A DNA stretch of 32,628 bases, taken from NCBI RefSeq assembly GCF_018918055.1, contig NZ_JAHLPS010000002.1:1-32628 (forward strand), in the 5' to 3' direction. The DNA comes from Caproiciproducens sp. MSJ-32. Its GTDB lineage: Bacteria > Bacillota > Clostridia > Clostridiales > Clostridiaceae. Of this stretch, positions 8,814-16,600 are shown piece after piece. Each line of letters opens with the position of its first letter. Position 1 is the stretch's first letter. The position numbers and the translations under genes are program-made. The notes below the pieces were generated by a model that worked only from the letters and a program-made list of their open reading frames with translations, was not told the DNA's origin and did no database searches.

Positions 8814-9576
8814 ACTCATTTTTAATACTCTTTTTTCTTTTATAATACTCATATACTAATAACTCAACTAATACCAATACCTTTGGAAAAAATGTATTTG
8901 GCATTAAATTTCTATCATCTAATTTATTAGCATCTTCAATTTTAAAAGATATATCTGCAAGTTTGCTTATACTATTTTCACGTTCATTTGTAAAAGATAC
9001 TACCTTAATTCCATAATCTTTTGCAGTTATTACCTTATTTAAAACCATTGGAGTTTCCCCTGATTTTGATACTACAATAATACTGCTAATATAATCTAAA
9101 TTATTTTCAAAAACCCCAATAGAATCTGTCCCATTTGAAAAAATACACCTTTTTCCCATAACTAAAAGTTTTTTATTAATATATTCAGCTATAATTCCAG
9201 AAAAACCATTTGCATATATAAAAATAAATTTATTATCATCTTGAAATAATAAGTCTACAAAACTATTAATAGCCTGTGTACTATTTTCCTTTAGTAGACT
9301 ATCCATATTTAAACTATTAACAAAATCACTTTCATTTAAATTATCACTTATTCCATTCCTCTTTATAGAGGCTAAATTATACTGCATTTCTAAGAAACCT
9401 GAATAGCCAAGTTTCTTTGCTAACCTCATAATTGTTGAAGTAGAAGTAAAATTTTCTTTTGCAACTCCTCTTACCCCTAATTTATTTACTTCATTAATGT
9501 TATCTATTATATAATTTAAAACATTAATTTCTGTTTCAGTAAGATTCTTATTTTCGATAAGTTTTGATAAATCCAT
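8812..9576 (-). CDS. RpiR-family transcriptional regulator (HTH + SIS)
   Basis: The 254-residue protein has an RpiR helix-turn-helix (about 1-77, with STSTIMRLAKKLGYSGFLEMQ) followed by a SIS sugar-phosphate isomerase-like domain (about 105-245, with FIYANGFSGIIAEYI and SIIVVSKSGETPMV). RpiR proteins sense phosphosugars. Being directly upstream of the EIICB and GH4 genes and on the same strand, it most likely controls them, as MalR is proposed to do next to malB-malH in fusobacteria. AGGGGG precedes the ATG. A terminator overlaps the stop codon, so it is probably transcribed separately from the PTS gene. Confidence 0.87.
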   Translation of the reverse strand: MDLSKLIENKNLTETEINVLNYIIDNINEVNKLGVRGVAKENFTSTSTIMRLAKKLGYSGFLEMQYNLASIKRNGISDNLNESDFVNSLNMDSLLKENSTQAINSFVDLLFQDDNKFIFIYANGFSGIIAEYINKKLLVMGKRCIFSNGTDSIGVFENNLDYISSIIVVSKSGETPMVLNKVITAKDYGIKVVSFTNERENSISKLADISFKIEDANKLDDRNLMPNTFFPKVLVLVELLVYEYYKRKKSIKNE

Positions 9577-9670
9577 TATATTTCCCCCTAATCTCCCAAA
9601 TTCATAGCCCCAATAAAGGCTAATAGAAAAAAATTAATTAATTTCTAAGAGCTTATATAATATTTCTTAA

Positions 9671-9706
9671 AAGCTGCCAAAAGCTTAATTTTAACTTGGG
9701 AACTTT
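9671..9706 (-). terminator. Imperfect terminator after the propeller gene
   Basis: On the minus strand, AAGTTCCCAA pairs with TTGGCAGCTT (one mismatch, one wobble) and runs into TTTT. It lies just beyond the stop of the 9713-11020 gene. Confidence 0.45.
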
Positions 9707-9712
9707 TTATAT

Positions 9713-11020
9713 TTAATTATCTCCTTTAATAGCCATAAAGTCAAAAATTTTATTCATATTATAATGTCCATAATACCAAAAATCTGCTTCTAAAGCTGCA
9801 TCTTTTGGGCTAATTATTTCATCAATGATTATTTCTTCTTTGCCTTCTTTATTTCCCTTCATGAGTGAAAACTTATTATTTCTGTCTTTTCTTATAAAAA
9901 TAAATTCCTTATCACTTAGGTATTTAGGCCAAAAGTCAAATCCATCTTTAGAATTTGTAAGCTTTATTATTTCTTTATTTTCTAAATTAACCTCATATAT
10001 ATTTTGATTATTAGATGCTTCCCACTCTTGCATCTCTTCCATGGATGGTGAGGAAGAATAAATTATTTTATTTCCATCCTTTGAAAAACTAGGTGTCATT
10101 GCTGATTCATTATCTTTAGTAATTTTTATAAAATTATCCTTTTCAATATTTAAAATTCCTAAAACTTTATTTATATTCATAAATCTAGATGAACTATTTA
10201 TTAAAGCAATAATATTATTATCCTTAGGTGATAAAGCGAGCATATCTTTATAGGTAAGTACAATAATTTCCTCATTTTTTATCTCTTTAAATTCTTTAGT
10301 TACAGAATCATAAATTCCTATAGGAACTCCATCTGCCGTAATTGAGGCTGAATTAGGTCTTAGCCATATTATTAACTTTGTACCATCTTTTGAAATTGCT
10401 GCAATAGCGGGATTTAATCCTAATCCATCATTCTCTAAACTTGCAGGCTTATAAGGCACAATCATATTTTCCTTTTTTGTATTTAAATCTAATTCCACAA
10501 TCCCTAATGGCATTGGATAACTGTTTTCATCAGTCATTCCTTCATTTTTTAGTCCATAAATAGTATTATCTTTTCCTAAAGCTAATTGTAAATAATATTC
10601 CTTTTCTGCTTTAATATCATTAACTGATTTATTATTAACATCAAAAAGATATAAGCCTCCTGTATATTTAGAAAAAAGTAAATTTCCTTCATTGTTCCAT
10701 ATGTAAGAAGATACTTTGTCACTAACTCTAAAACTTTCTTGCTTATTATTAAAATTAATTTTAGCTATAAACAATTCGTTTTTTTCATTTTTAAAAGCCA
10801 CATAACCTTCCTTTGAAATTATAGGATATTTATAGTTTTCGCCTTCCTTAAGCAAAGCCTTTTCTTTTGTATCGTTTATATTAACTGCCCAAATTTCATC
10901 TTTTTTAACTACTACTGCAGCATTAATATCCTTATTCATTATTGGTAAAGCTAAAATAAGTTCACCTATAAAAAATAAGAATATTATTAGAAAAAAAGTT
11001 CTTTTAATATAATTTTTCAT
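9713..11020 (-). CDS. Membrane-anchored beta-propeller (TolB/WD40-like) protein, function unknown
   Basis: The product has 435 residues. A basic start and a hydrophobic stretch (about residues 7-27, FFLIIFLFFIGELILALP) indicate an uncleaved signal anchor or signal peptide without a lipobox cysteine. The rest shows repeated short strand units of the PD40/TolB-like propeller type: NNEGNLLFSKYTGGLYLFDV, PSFSKDGNKIIYSSSP, QNIYEVNLENKEIIKLTNS and FSLMKGNKEGKEEII. It is probably exported and faces the cell wall. There is no catalytic motif, so a binding or scaffolding role is all that can be suggested. It lies 19 bases behind a DUF503 gene on the same strand, presumably in the same transcript, with GGAG in front of the ATG. 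Confidence 0.7.
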   Translation of the reverse strand: MKNYIKRTFFLIIFLFFIGELILALPIMNKDINAAVVVKKDEIWAVNINDTKEKALLKEGENYKYPIISKEGYVAFKNEKNELFIAKINFNNKQESFRVSDKVSSYIWNNEGNLLFSKYTGGLYLFDVNNKSVNDIKAEKEYYLQLALGKDNTIYGLKNEGMTDENSYPMPLGIVELDLNTKKENMIVPYKPASLENDGLGLNPAIAAISKDGTKLIIWLRPNSASITADGVPIGIYDSVTKEFKEIKNEEIIVLTYKDMLALSPKDNNIIALINSSSRFMNINKVLGILNIEKDNFIKITKDNESAMTPSFSKDGNKIIYSSSPSMEEMQEWEASNNQNIYEVNLENKEIIKLTNSKDGFDFWPKYLSDKEFIFIRKDRNNKFSLMKGNKEGKEEIIIDEIISPKDAALEADFWYYGHYNMNKIFDFMAIKGDN

Positions 11021-11039
11021 TTGCTAAAACTCCTTATTA

Positions 11040-11327
11040 TTAAAATAGCTCTTCCTCATTTTCAATATTTGTGATTTCCGCATCACAATTTTCCTCTATA
11101 AAACTAATAATATTTTCCATTATTGAAGATATTTGAGCAGATGATCCACAAACTGCTGCAATCCCAATAACCAAGATTTGATGAATATCCTGCTCAGCAA
11201 CTTCACTTACTGAAATATTAAATTTATTTTTTAATTTTTGCATTATACTTTTAATAACCATTCTCTTTTCCTTTAAGGAGTGAACCCAGGATGCTCTTAG
11301 GGTAACGCGCATTATTAATATTCTCAT
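11040..11327 (-). CDS. DUF503 (YlxP-like) protein
   Basis: This 95-residue protein matches the DUF503/YlxP family: an N-terminal strand, then ASWVHSLKEKRMVIKSIMQKLKNKFNISVSEV, with the family's SLKEKR-x-V-x-S/K-I signature, and a C-terminal acidic tail. In Bacillus ylxP lies in the nusA-infB-rbfA region and is thought to relate to ribosomes; here it is outside that context. GGAGA before the ATG supports the start. It probably heads a two-gene transcript with the propeller protein. Its biochemical function is unknown. Confidence 0.8.
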   Translation of the reverse strand: MRILIMRVTLRASWVHSLKEKRMVIKSIMQKLKNKFNISVSEVAEQDIHQILVIGIAAVCGSSAQISSIMENIISFIEENCDAEITNIENEEELF

Positions 11328-11454
11328 AATTTTCTCCTATTCTTTTTTCAAATTTCCATTATTTTATTATTCCAAAAAATTTTTTAAATATTTATTTTAT
11401 GCTTAAATATTCCTTTATTCTTATCTTTATTATATAGCTTATTACTAAATAATA

Positions 11455-11519
11455 ATTCAATAGTTATTATATAAAAATTCTAAAATTTTATGGTTAATTA
11501 TGAATAATAACTATTGAAT
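11455..11519. repeat. 16-base perfect inverted repeat in the 11328-11577 gap
   Basis: ATTCAATAGTTATTAT (11455-11470) and ATAATAACTATTGAAT (11504-11519) are exact reverse complements, 33 bases apart. They lie between the DUF503 gene and the 50-codon gene, whose transcription directions diverge. No good U-tract follows on either strand, so an operator or a small structured leader is as likely as a terminator. Nothing else is recognisable in this gap. Confidence 0.6.
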
Positions 11520-11577
11520 AAGCTCATTTTATATGGACAAACTATTTATGAAATAAATTTTAAGGAGGTAAAAAACT

Positions 11578-11730
11578 ATGGCCTATGCAATAGATAAGGA
11601 TTTGCATGATAAAGCAAAGAAAATGCTAATTGCTGGAGAATCCTATGATAAAATTATGGATGAAACTCATTTAAGATTAAAAGATTTAAAAAGAATTGAA
11701 AGAAACGAAATAATACCAAACTTTAAATAA
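11578..11730 (+). CDS. 50-residue hypothetical protein, HTH-like
   Basis: An ATG at 11578 lies nine bases after AAGGAGGT, one of the best ribosome sites in the window. The product reads MAYAIDKDLHDKAKKMLIAG, then a helix-breaking GESYDKIMDET and a basic helix (HLRLKDLKRIERNEIIPNF). The AxxMLxxGxSYDxIMxxTxL spacing resembles a resolvase or terminase-type helix-turn-helix, so it may bind DNA or RNA. There is no further match. It is flanked by a 16-base inverted repeat upstream and a clear terminator downstream, so it looks like a complete single-gene unit. Confidence 0.7.
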   Translation: MAYAIDKDLHDKAKKMLIAGESYDKIMDETHLRLKDLKRIERNEIIPNFK

Positions 11731-11750
11731 TAAAAAGTTTAAATTAAACA

Positions 11751-11790
11751 AAAGGAAGATTTTCCATTGAAAGAAAATCTTCCTTTTTAA
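11751..11790 (+). terminator. Terminator after the 50-codon gene
   Basis: AAAGGAAGATTTTC (11751-11764) pairs perfectly with GAAAATCTTCCTTT (11773-11786), followed by more T. It lies 20 bases past the stop codon at 11730. Confidence 0.8.
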
Positions 11791-11893
11791 TATATTATTT
11801 AATGGTAGAATTATATTAAATTTAAAATTTTCAATATTCTAAAAACAATCCTTAATCTATACATTTTAAACTGTAAATTTGACTAAACAAGGC

Positions 11894-13474
11894 TTAGTCA
11901 ATAAGTCCTTCCCTCACTAAAAATTCATTAGCAACAAGCTTTGGATCTTTTCCATTTACATCAACTTCAAAGTTTAAAGCCCTCATTTTTTCATCTGTAA
12001 TCCTTCCAGCTAATAAATTTAATACCTCTTTTAACTCAGGATATTTTTCTAAAGTATCAATCCTTATAAGAGGCGCAGCATAATAAGGCGGGAAGAATTG
12101 CTTGTCATCTTCTAATATAGTCAAGTCAAATTTATCAATTAAACCATCTGTTGTAAAAGCATCTATTAAGTCAGACTCCTTATTAATAAGAGCTGTATAT
12201 CTTAAAGCTCCATCTACAGGACTGATCTTCTTAAAGTTTAAATCATAAACTTTTTGCAAGCCAAGAAGACCATCTTCCCTGTTTGCAAATTCAATGGTAG
12301 GTGACATTAATAAATCCTGTGAAATTCCATTTAAATCTGAAACTTTCTTAAGCTTGTATTTTTCTGAAATTTCCTTAGTTGTAGCTATAGCATAAGTATT
12401 ATTAAAACCTAATGGTTCTAAAAATTGTAATCCTAATTCCTTCTTAAATCTTTCTTCAACAAAATTATAAACCTTATCTGGATTTGTCTCACCATCATTA
12501 ATGTTTAATAAATTAACATAAGCCGTTCCAGTATATTCAACATATAAATCTATTCCTCCAGCCTTTAAAGCTTCAAAGGCTATTTGAGTTCCACCAAGAT
12601 TTAATTTTGTCTCTACATTAATATCAGTTTTATCTTCAATTAAAATATCTAATACATTACCTAAAATAAGCTGTTCTGTAAAATTTTTAGATCCTATTAC
12701 AATTCTTTTGCCTCCTTTATTAAAAGGAAGATTAGCCGTTAATAAAGCAATAACTAAAACTGCTGCTCCTATTCCTGATATAATTAATTTCTTCTTGCTA
12801 TTTTTTGAATTGCTCTTAACCTTCATTGTTCCATCAGCTCTTTTTATACCCTTTGGCGCAACTGCAAGTTCTATCTTTCCAGTAATCCAGTCCATAAGCA
12901 AGGCTAATATAGCTGCTGGAATAGCCCCAAATAATATTAAATTATTATCAACAGTTTGAATCCCTGAAAACACAAGATATCCCAAGCCACCTGCTCCAAC
13001 AAAAGCAGCAATGGTCATAAGACCTACAGCTGTTACTGCTGAAATTCTTATTCCTGCCATAATTACCGGCATAGATAGAGGAATCTTTACTTTTTTTAGA
13101 GCTTGTCCCTTTGTCATTCCTATACCCGTTGCCGCCTCTATAATATCTGGATTAATATTAGTAATTCCTGTATAGGTATTTTTTATAATTGGAAGCATTG
13201 AATATAGTACAACCATTATTATAGCTGGAGTTGATCCAATACCTGTTAATGGTATTAAAAAACCTAGTAAAGCCAAACTAGGTATAGCTTGCACTAAGTT
13301 TGCAAATCCAATTACTGCTTTAGCAAGCTTTTTGTGATTTGTAATAAATATTCCTAGGGGAACCCCAATAATAACTGCTATTAATACTGCCACTATTGTT
13401 AAATTTACATGCTTCAGCAACAATGAAAATATTTCTTCTTTTCTTGCTGCAAGATTTATTAAAAACTCCCTCAC
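11894..13474 (-). CDS. ABC transporter permease fused to substrate-binding domain (betaine/carnitine type)
   Basis: The 526-residue protein joins a BPD-type permease (about 1-210, with IPSLALLGFLIPLTGIG and the EAA loop EAATGIGMTKGQALKKVKIP), a linker membrane span (about 230-250) and an OpuC/ProX-type binding domain (about 258-526). The binding domain starts VIGSKNFTEQLILGN and contains YVEYTGTAYVN. Such fusions import quaternary amines such as glycine betaine or carnitine, or ergothioneine (EgtU). The neighbouring BusR-like regulator and the CBS domains on the ATPase favour an osmolyte. The start is GTG at 13474 behind AAGGAGGGG. It overlaps the ATPase stop by one base, so translation is coupled. 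Confidence 0.85.
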   Translation of the reverse strand: MREFLINLAARKEEIFSLLLKHVNLTIVAVLIAVIIGVPLGIFITNHKKLAKAVIGFANLVQAIPSLALLGFLIPLTGIGSTPAIIMVVLYSMLPIIKNTYTGITNINPDIIEAATGIGMTKGQALKKVKIPLSMPVIMAGIRISAVTAVGLMTIAAFVGAGGLGYLVFSGIQTVDNNLILFGAIPAAILALLMDWITGKIELAVAPKGIKRADGTMKVKSNSKNSKKKLIISGIGAAVLVIALLTANLPFNKGGKRIVIGSKNFTEQLILGNVLDILIEDKTDINVETKLNLGGTQIAFEALKAGGIDLYVEYTGTAYVNLLNINDGETNPDKVYNFVEERFKKELGLQFLEPLGFNNTYAIATTKEISEKYKLKKVSDLNGISQDLLMSPTIEFANREDGLLGLQKVYDLNFKKISPVDGALRYTALINKESDLIDAFTTDGLIDKFDLTILEDDKQFFPPYYAAPLIRIDTLEKYPELKEVLNLLAGRITDEKMRALNFEVDVNGKDPKLVANEFLVREGLID

Positions 13475-14601
13475 TAGTTATCCCCTCCTTGTTCTATATA
13501 TTGACTGCTAAGTACTGAGATTAAACTGCTTCTTGTTATTAATCCTAAAAGTTTCCTATTTTTATCGCAAACTGGTAAATAACCTCTTTTTAGCTTATTA
13601 AAAATTTCTAATAAATCAGGTAAGCTTATATTTTCAGTAACAAATTCAGGATTTTTTCTCATTACATCCTTAATCAATAGAGATTTATCCTTTAAATTTT
13701 GTATATCTTCTAAAGTAATATATCCTTCCAGCTTCTTTTCTTTATCTACAATTAATAAACTATCAACCTGCTTATCCCTCATAATTTCTCTAGCTTGAAG
13801 TAAATTTCTACTTCCAGATACCGAGATTGGCTTTGATATCATAACATCTTCCGCCCTAATAAATTCTGGTTTACTCCAAATCTTATTTTTACCTATAAAT
13901 TCTTCAACATAATCTCCTGCAGGATTTTTTAGAATATTTTCTGGAGTATCATATTGAATTATCTTTCCTTTTTGCAAAATACATATTTTATCTGCAATAT
14001 TTATGGCTTCATCCATATCATGAGTTACAAATACTATGGTTTTATTAAATTCCTTTTGAATATTAAATAACTCTTCTTGAAGCTCTGCCCTAGTTATAGG
14101 GTCTAAAGCACTAAAAGGCTCGTCCATTAAAATTATTTCTGCTCCAGCAGCAAATGCTCTAGCAACTCCTACTCTTTGCTGCTGTCCTCCACTTAACTCT
14201 GCTGGATATCTGTCACTATATATTTCTGGATCTAATCCAACCATATTTAATAATTCAATTGTTTTTCTCTCTATTTCATCAATGGACATACCAATAAGCC
14301 TTGGAATTACTTCTATGTTTTCTTTTACTGTCATATGTGGAAACAATCCAGTTTGCTGAATAACATAACCTATGCTTCTTCTTAATTCAATTGGATCCAT
14401 TTTATAAATATCTTTACCATTAATTAAAATTTGACCATCTGAAATTGGAATTAATCTATTAATCATCTTAAGCAAGGTAGTCTTTCCTGATCCACTTGCT
14501 CCAATTAGTACTACTAATTTTCCCTTCTCAATTGTAAGGTTAAAGTTGTCTATTACTGTATTTTTCTTATATTTCTTTTTAACATTTCTAAATTCTATCA
14601 T
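13474..14601 (-). CDS. ABC transporter ATPase with tandem CBS domains (OpuA/OpuCA type)
   Basis: The 375-residue ATPase has Walker A GASGSGKTT (34-42), Q-loop Gln 82, signature LSGGQ (136-140) and Walker B ILMDEP (157-162). A pair of CBS domains follows (about 245-370). In OpuA/OpuC systems these sense ionic strength or bind c-di-AMP. A longer frame begins seven codons upstream, but AGGGGTGG just before MIEFRN fixes the start at 14601. It is the first gene of a two-gene operon with the fused permease/binding protein. Its promoter (14627-14656) overlaps a palindrome and faces a divergent BusR-like regulator gene. Confidence 0.88.
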   Translation of the reverse strand: MIEFRNVKKKYKKNTVIDNFNLTIEKGKLVVLIGASGSGKTTLLKMINRLIPISDGQILINGKDIYKMDPIELRRSIGYVIQQTGLFPHMTVKENIEVIPRLIGMSIDEIERKTIELLNMVGLDPEIYSDRYPAELSGGQQQRVGVARAFAAGAEIILMDEPFSALDPITRAELQEELFNIQKEFNKTIVFVTHDMDEAINIADKICILQKGKIIQYDTPENILKNPAGDYVEEFIGKNKIWSKPEFIRAEDVMISKPISVSGSRNLLQAREIMRDKQVDSLLIVDKEKKLEGYITLEDIQNLKDKSLLIKDVMRKNPEFVTENISLPDLLEIFNKLKRGYLPVCDKNRKLLGLITRSSLISVLSSQYIEQGGDN

Positions 14602-14617
14602 AATACCACCCCTTTGA

Positions 14618-14662
14618 AACAACTTAATATTATCACTAAGTTGTTACTTTTGTCAAGTTGTT
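14618..14662 (-). promoter_or_regulatory. Transporter promoter with overlapping palindrome (likely BusR-like operator)
   Basis: On the minus strand TTGACA (14651-14656) is followed 16-18 bases later by GATAAT/TAATAT (14627-14634). The perfect arms AACAACTTA (14618-14626) and TAAGTTGTT (14637-14645) enclose the -10. A third half-site, CAAGTTGTT (14654-14662), starts 17 bases after the second and covers the -35. This suits a repressor that binds several half-sites, as BusR tetramers do. Confidence 0.6.
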
Positions 14663-14696
14663 TGTTTTTTTCTGTAAATTCACTTATATTATTTGA

Positions 14697-14726
14697 TTGA
14701 CATTTCACAAAGCATTTGTTTATATT
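14697..14726 (+). promoter_or_regulatory. Promoter of the GntR/RCK_C regulator
   Basis: TTGACA (14697-14702), then 17-18 bases, then TTATAT/TATATT (14720-14726). It lies about 40 bases before the regulator's ribosome site. Confidence 0.5.
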
Positions 14727-14763
14727 ATTATTTAGAAGTAATTTATTAACCCTCGGAGGAAAA

Positions 14764-15387
14764 ATGATGACTACAGCAATTCCTACATATAAAAAAATTG
14801 CCTTAGATATTGCAAATAAAATTAAAAATGGAGCTATTCAAGAAGGTACAATTTTACATGGCCGCTCTATTTTAGCCAGTAAATATAATGTATCTCCTGA
14901 AACTATAAGAAGGGCCATTATGCTTTTAGAAGATATAGAAGCAGTTAAAGCTATTAAAGGTAAGGGGGTATTGGTTGTTTCTAAAGAACAGGCAGTCTCC
15001 TTTTTAAAAAGAAATCAATCAATTTCAAGTATGAAAGATTATAAAACAAAAATTCAAAATCTTTTAGAAAAAAGAAAAGAAATAGAAGATGAATTATTAA
15101 AATCTATTAATGGAATTATAGATTACTCAAGTAGATTTGACGAAGTAAATGCAATTGTACCAATAGAATTTACAATTCCAGAAGATTGTATTTATATAGG
15201 AAAAACCTCAGCAGAAATTAAGTTATGGCAAAATACTGGAGCAACTTTAATTGCAATTAAAAGAGATGATAAATTAATTATATCTCCAGGTCCTTACATA
15301 ACAATAGAAGGTGGGGATGTATTTATTGTAGTTGGAAATGATGAAATAAAAACTTCTGTTCCAGACTTTTTATTTGCAAAAAAATAA
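14764..15387 (+). CDS. GntR-type regulator with C-terminal RCK_C/TrkA-C domain (BusR-like)
   Basis: The 207-residue protein has a YhcF-type GntR winged helix (about 8-75, LHGRSILASKYNVSPETIRR), a charged coiled-coil stretch (about 85-115) and an RCK_C domain (about 130-203, LWQNTGATLIAIKRDDKLI then SPGPYITIEGGDVFIVVG). This is the architecture of BusR from Streptococcus and Lactococcus, which binds c-di-AMP through RCK_C and represses a glycine betaine ABC transporter. Here it is divergent from a CBS-domain betaine-type transporter, the same arrangement in function. CGGAGGA before the ATG at 14764 sets the start; an upstream in-frame ATG at 14716 lacks a ribosome site and lies inside the promoter. 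Ligand and target are inferred. Confidence 0.82.
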   Translation: MMTTAIPTYKKIALDIANKIKNGAIQEGTILHGRSILASKYNVSPETIRRAIMLLEDIEAVKAIKGKGVLVVSKEQAVSFLKRNQSISSMKDYKTKIQNLLEKRKEIEDELLKSINGIIDYSSRFDEVNAIVPIEFTIPEDCIYIGKTSAEIKLWQNTGATLIAIKRDDKLIISPGPYITIEGGDVFIVVGNDEIKTSVPDFLFAKK

Positions 15388-15425
15388 AACAGTTGCTAAA
15401 GGACATATGTCCTTTAGCAACTGTT
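15388..15425. terminator. Bidirectional terminator, 38-base perfect palindrome
   Basis: The sequence from AACAGTTGCT to AGCAACTGTT is fully self-complementary. It sits between the convergent BusR-like and HMA-like genes. The minus-strand side continues into a T-rich run, the plus-strand side less so. Confidence 0.8.
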
Positions 15426-15432
15426 AATTAAA

Positions 15433-15636
15433 TTATTCTATTTTATGACCTGTCTTTTCTATAGATTTTTTTATATCTTCTTGGTTTGCAGGTTCATTAT
15501 AAATCACTTCTACAGAACCTCTTGCCTTATCAACACAAACTTTATTTACTCCCTCTACTTTTTCAAGAGAGTTTTTAATTTGTGTTTTTATATTTTCATT
15601 TGCAATTCCATTAACCTGACAATGAAATCTTTCCAT
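15433..15636 (-). CDS. Heavy-metal-associated (HMA) fold protein lacking the CxxC motif
   Basis: The 67-residue protein has the beta-alpha-beta-beta-alpha-beta pattern of HMA copper chaperone domains, with VEGVNKVCVDKARGSVEV and NQEDIKKSIEKTGHKIE in typical places. The metal-binding loop, normally GMTCxxC, reads NGIANENIK, so both metal cysteines are absent. Only Cys 6 and Cys 33 remain. It may therefore not bind copper in the usual way. It is preceded by AAAGGAG, and the start codon lies in one arm of a 10-base inverted repeat. Just upstream on the same strand is a PHP hydrolase gene. Confidence 0.7.
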   Translation of the reverse strand: MERFHCQVNGIANENIKTQIKNSLEKVEGVNKVCVDKARGSVEVIYNEPANQEDIKKSIEKTGHKIE

Positions 15637-15674
15637 ACTATATCTCCTTTCATTTTGAATTCAAATATAGTATG
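15634..15674 (-). promoter_or_regulatory. Inverted repeat enclosing the ribosome site and start codon of the HMA-like gene
   Basis: CATACTATAT (15634-15643) and ATATAGTATG (15665-15674) are perfect 10-base arms. In the mRNA one arm contains the AUG, and the 21-base loop contains the Shine-Dalgarno AAAGGAG and the palindrome TTGAATTCAA. It could limit translation or act as an operator. Confidence 0.5.
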
Positions 15675-15685
15675 TCCAAATATAA

Positions 15686-16576
15686 TTAATCTATTTCTAT
15701 GAACTTTCTTAAACTAGATAGAATATTTTCCTCATTATCTTCACAATCTATTCCACCTATAGATATACTTGGTTTAGTTTTTCCATGAAAATCACTTCCA
15801 CAGGTTAAAAATAAATTATGTTTTTTAGCAAAATTTTTATAAAACTCTACTTGTTCCTTGCTATGATAGCTGCTATACACTTCCATGCCCTTTATTCCTT
15901 GGGAAATAATTTCTTCTAATAATGTTTCATCTTCTTTTACATTATTTCCTGGATGAGCTAAAACTGGAACACCTCCGCTTTTCTCAATAACTTCGATTGC
16001 TTCTTTTAAACTAATGTATTTAACTTCTGCATAAGCAGCTTTACCTTTTGCACAAAAATCCCAATAAAAATTAACATAAGGATTATCGCTTCTAGAACCA
16101 TTTTTGTAATAAGGCTGTAATAAAGGATTTTTCTTATCCTTATCATATAACATTGCGGCCTCAGCAATCATTTCTCCATTTACTACACCATTTCTTGATA
16201 ATTTTTCTATTATTTCATCTGAAAAATCTATGCCTAACTCACGAACTAATTTCATACGTTTTTTAGAAGCTTCTTGTTCCTGCATTATTATATCTTCTTC
16301 TATTTTATCAAAAGCTGATGTTTTATAATCTATGCCATAGCCTAAAACATGTAAATTTACTTCACCAATAGTACAATCTAATTCAATTGCCGGTATTATT
16401 TTAATTTCTTTATCAAGACAATAATCCATAGCTTCCTCAATAGCTTTAATAGAATTATGATCAGCAATAGCAAAGTATTTTTGCTTTTTTTCTAAACATA
16501 AATCAACTAATTCTTTTGGGCTAAATTCTCCATCATCACTAATATATGAATGCATGTGTAAATCAATATAACTCAT
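15686..16576 (-). CDS. PHP-domain phosphoesterase
   Basis: The 296-residue metal-dependent hydrolase belongs to the PHP family (YciV/RNase AM and nucleoside 3',5'-bisphosphate phosphatase group). Metal ligands are visible in DLHMHS (His 7, His 9), IADHNS (His 40), PAIELDC (Glu 65), LAHPG (His 208) and CGSDFHG (Asp 262, His 264). Related enzymes degrade pAp or trim short RNAs. It lies 24 bases downstream of a ROK-family regulator and probably shares its transcript, which hints at a sugar-linked substrate; that is only inference. AGGAGA precedes the ATG. Confidence 0.85.
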   Translation of the reverse strand: MSYIDLHMHSYISDDGEFSPKELVDLCLEKKQKYFAIADHNSIKAIEEAMDYCLDKEIKIIPAIELDCTIGEVNLHVLGYGIDYKTSAFDKIEEDIIMQEQEASKKRMKLVRELGIDFSDEIIEKLSRNGVVNGEMIAEAAMLYDKDKKNPLLQPYYKNGSRSDNPYVNFYWDFCAKGKAAYAEVKYISLKEAIEVIEKSGGVPVLAHPGNNVKEDETLLEEIISQGIKGMEVYSSYHSKEQVEFYKNFAKKHNLFLTCGSDFHGKTKPSISIGGIDCEDNEENILSSLRKFIEID

Positions 16577-16600
16577 CTTAATTCTCCTTTATAAAAATTA

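Noticed and set aside
11894-14601. Calling the ABC transporter an ergothioneine importer (EgtU/EgtV) because of the fused permease/binding protein
   Set aside because: The fusion alone does not decide it. The BusR-like regulator and CBS domains fit osmolyte uptake better, so ergothioneine is kept only as an alternative.
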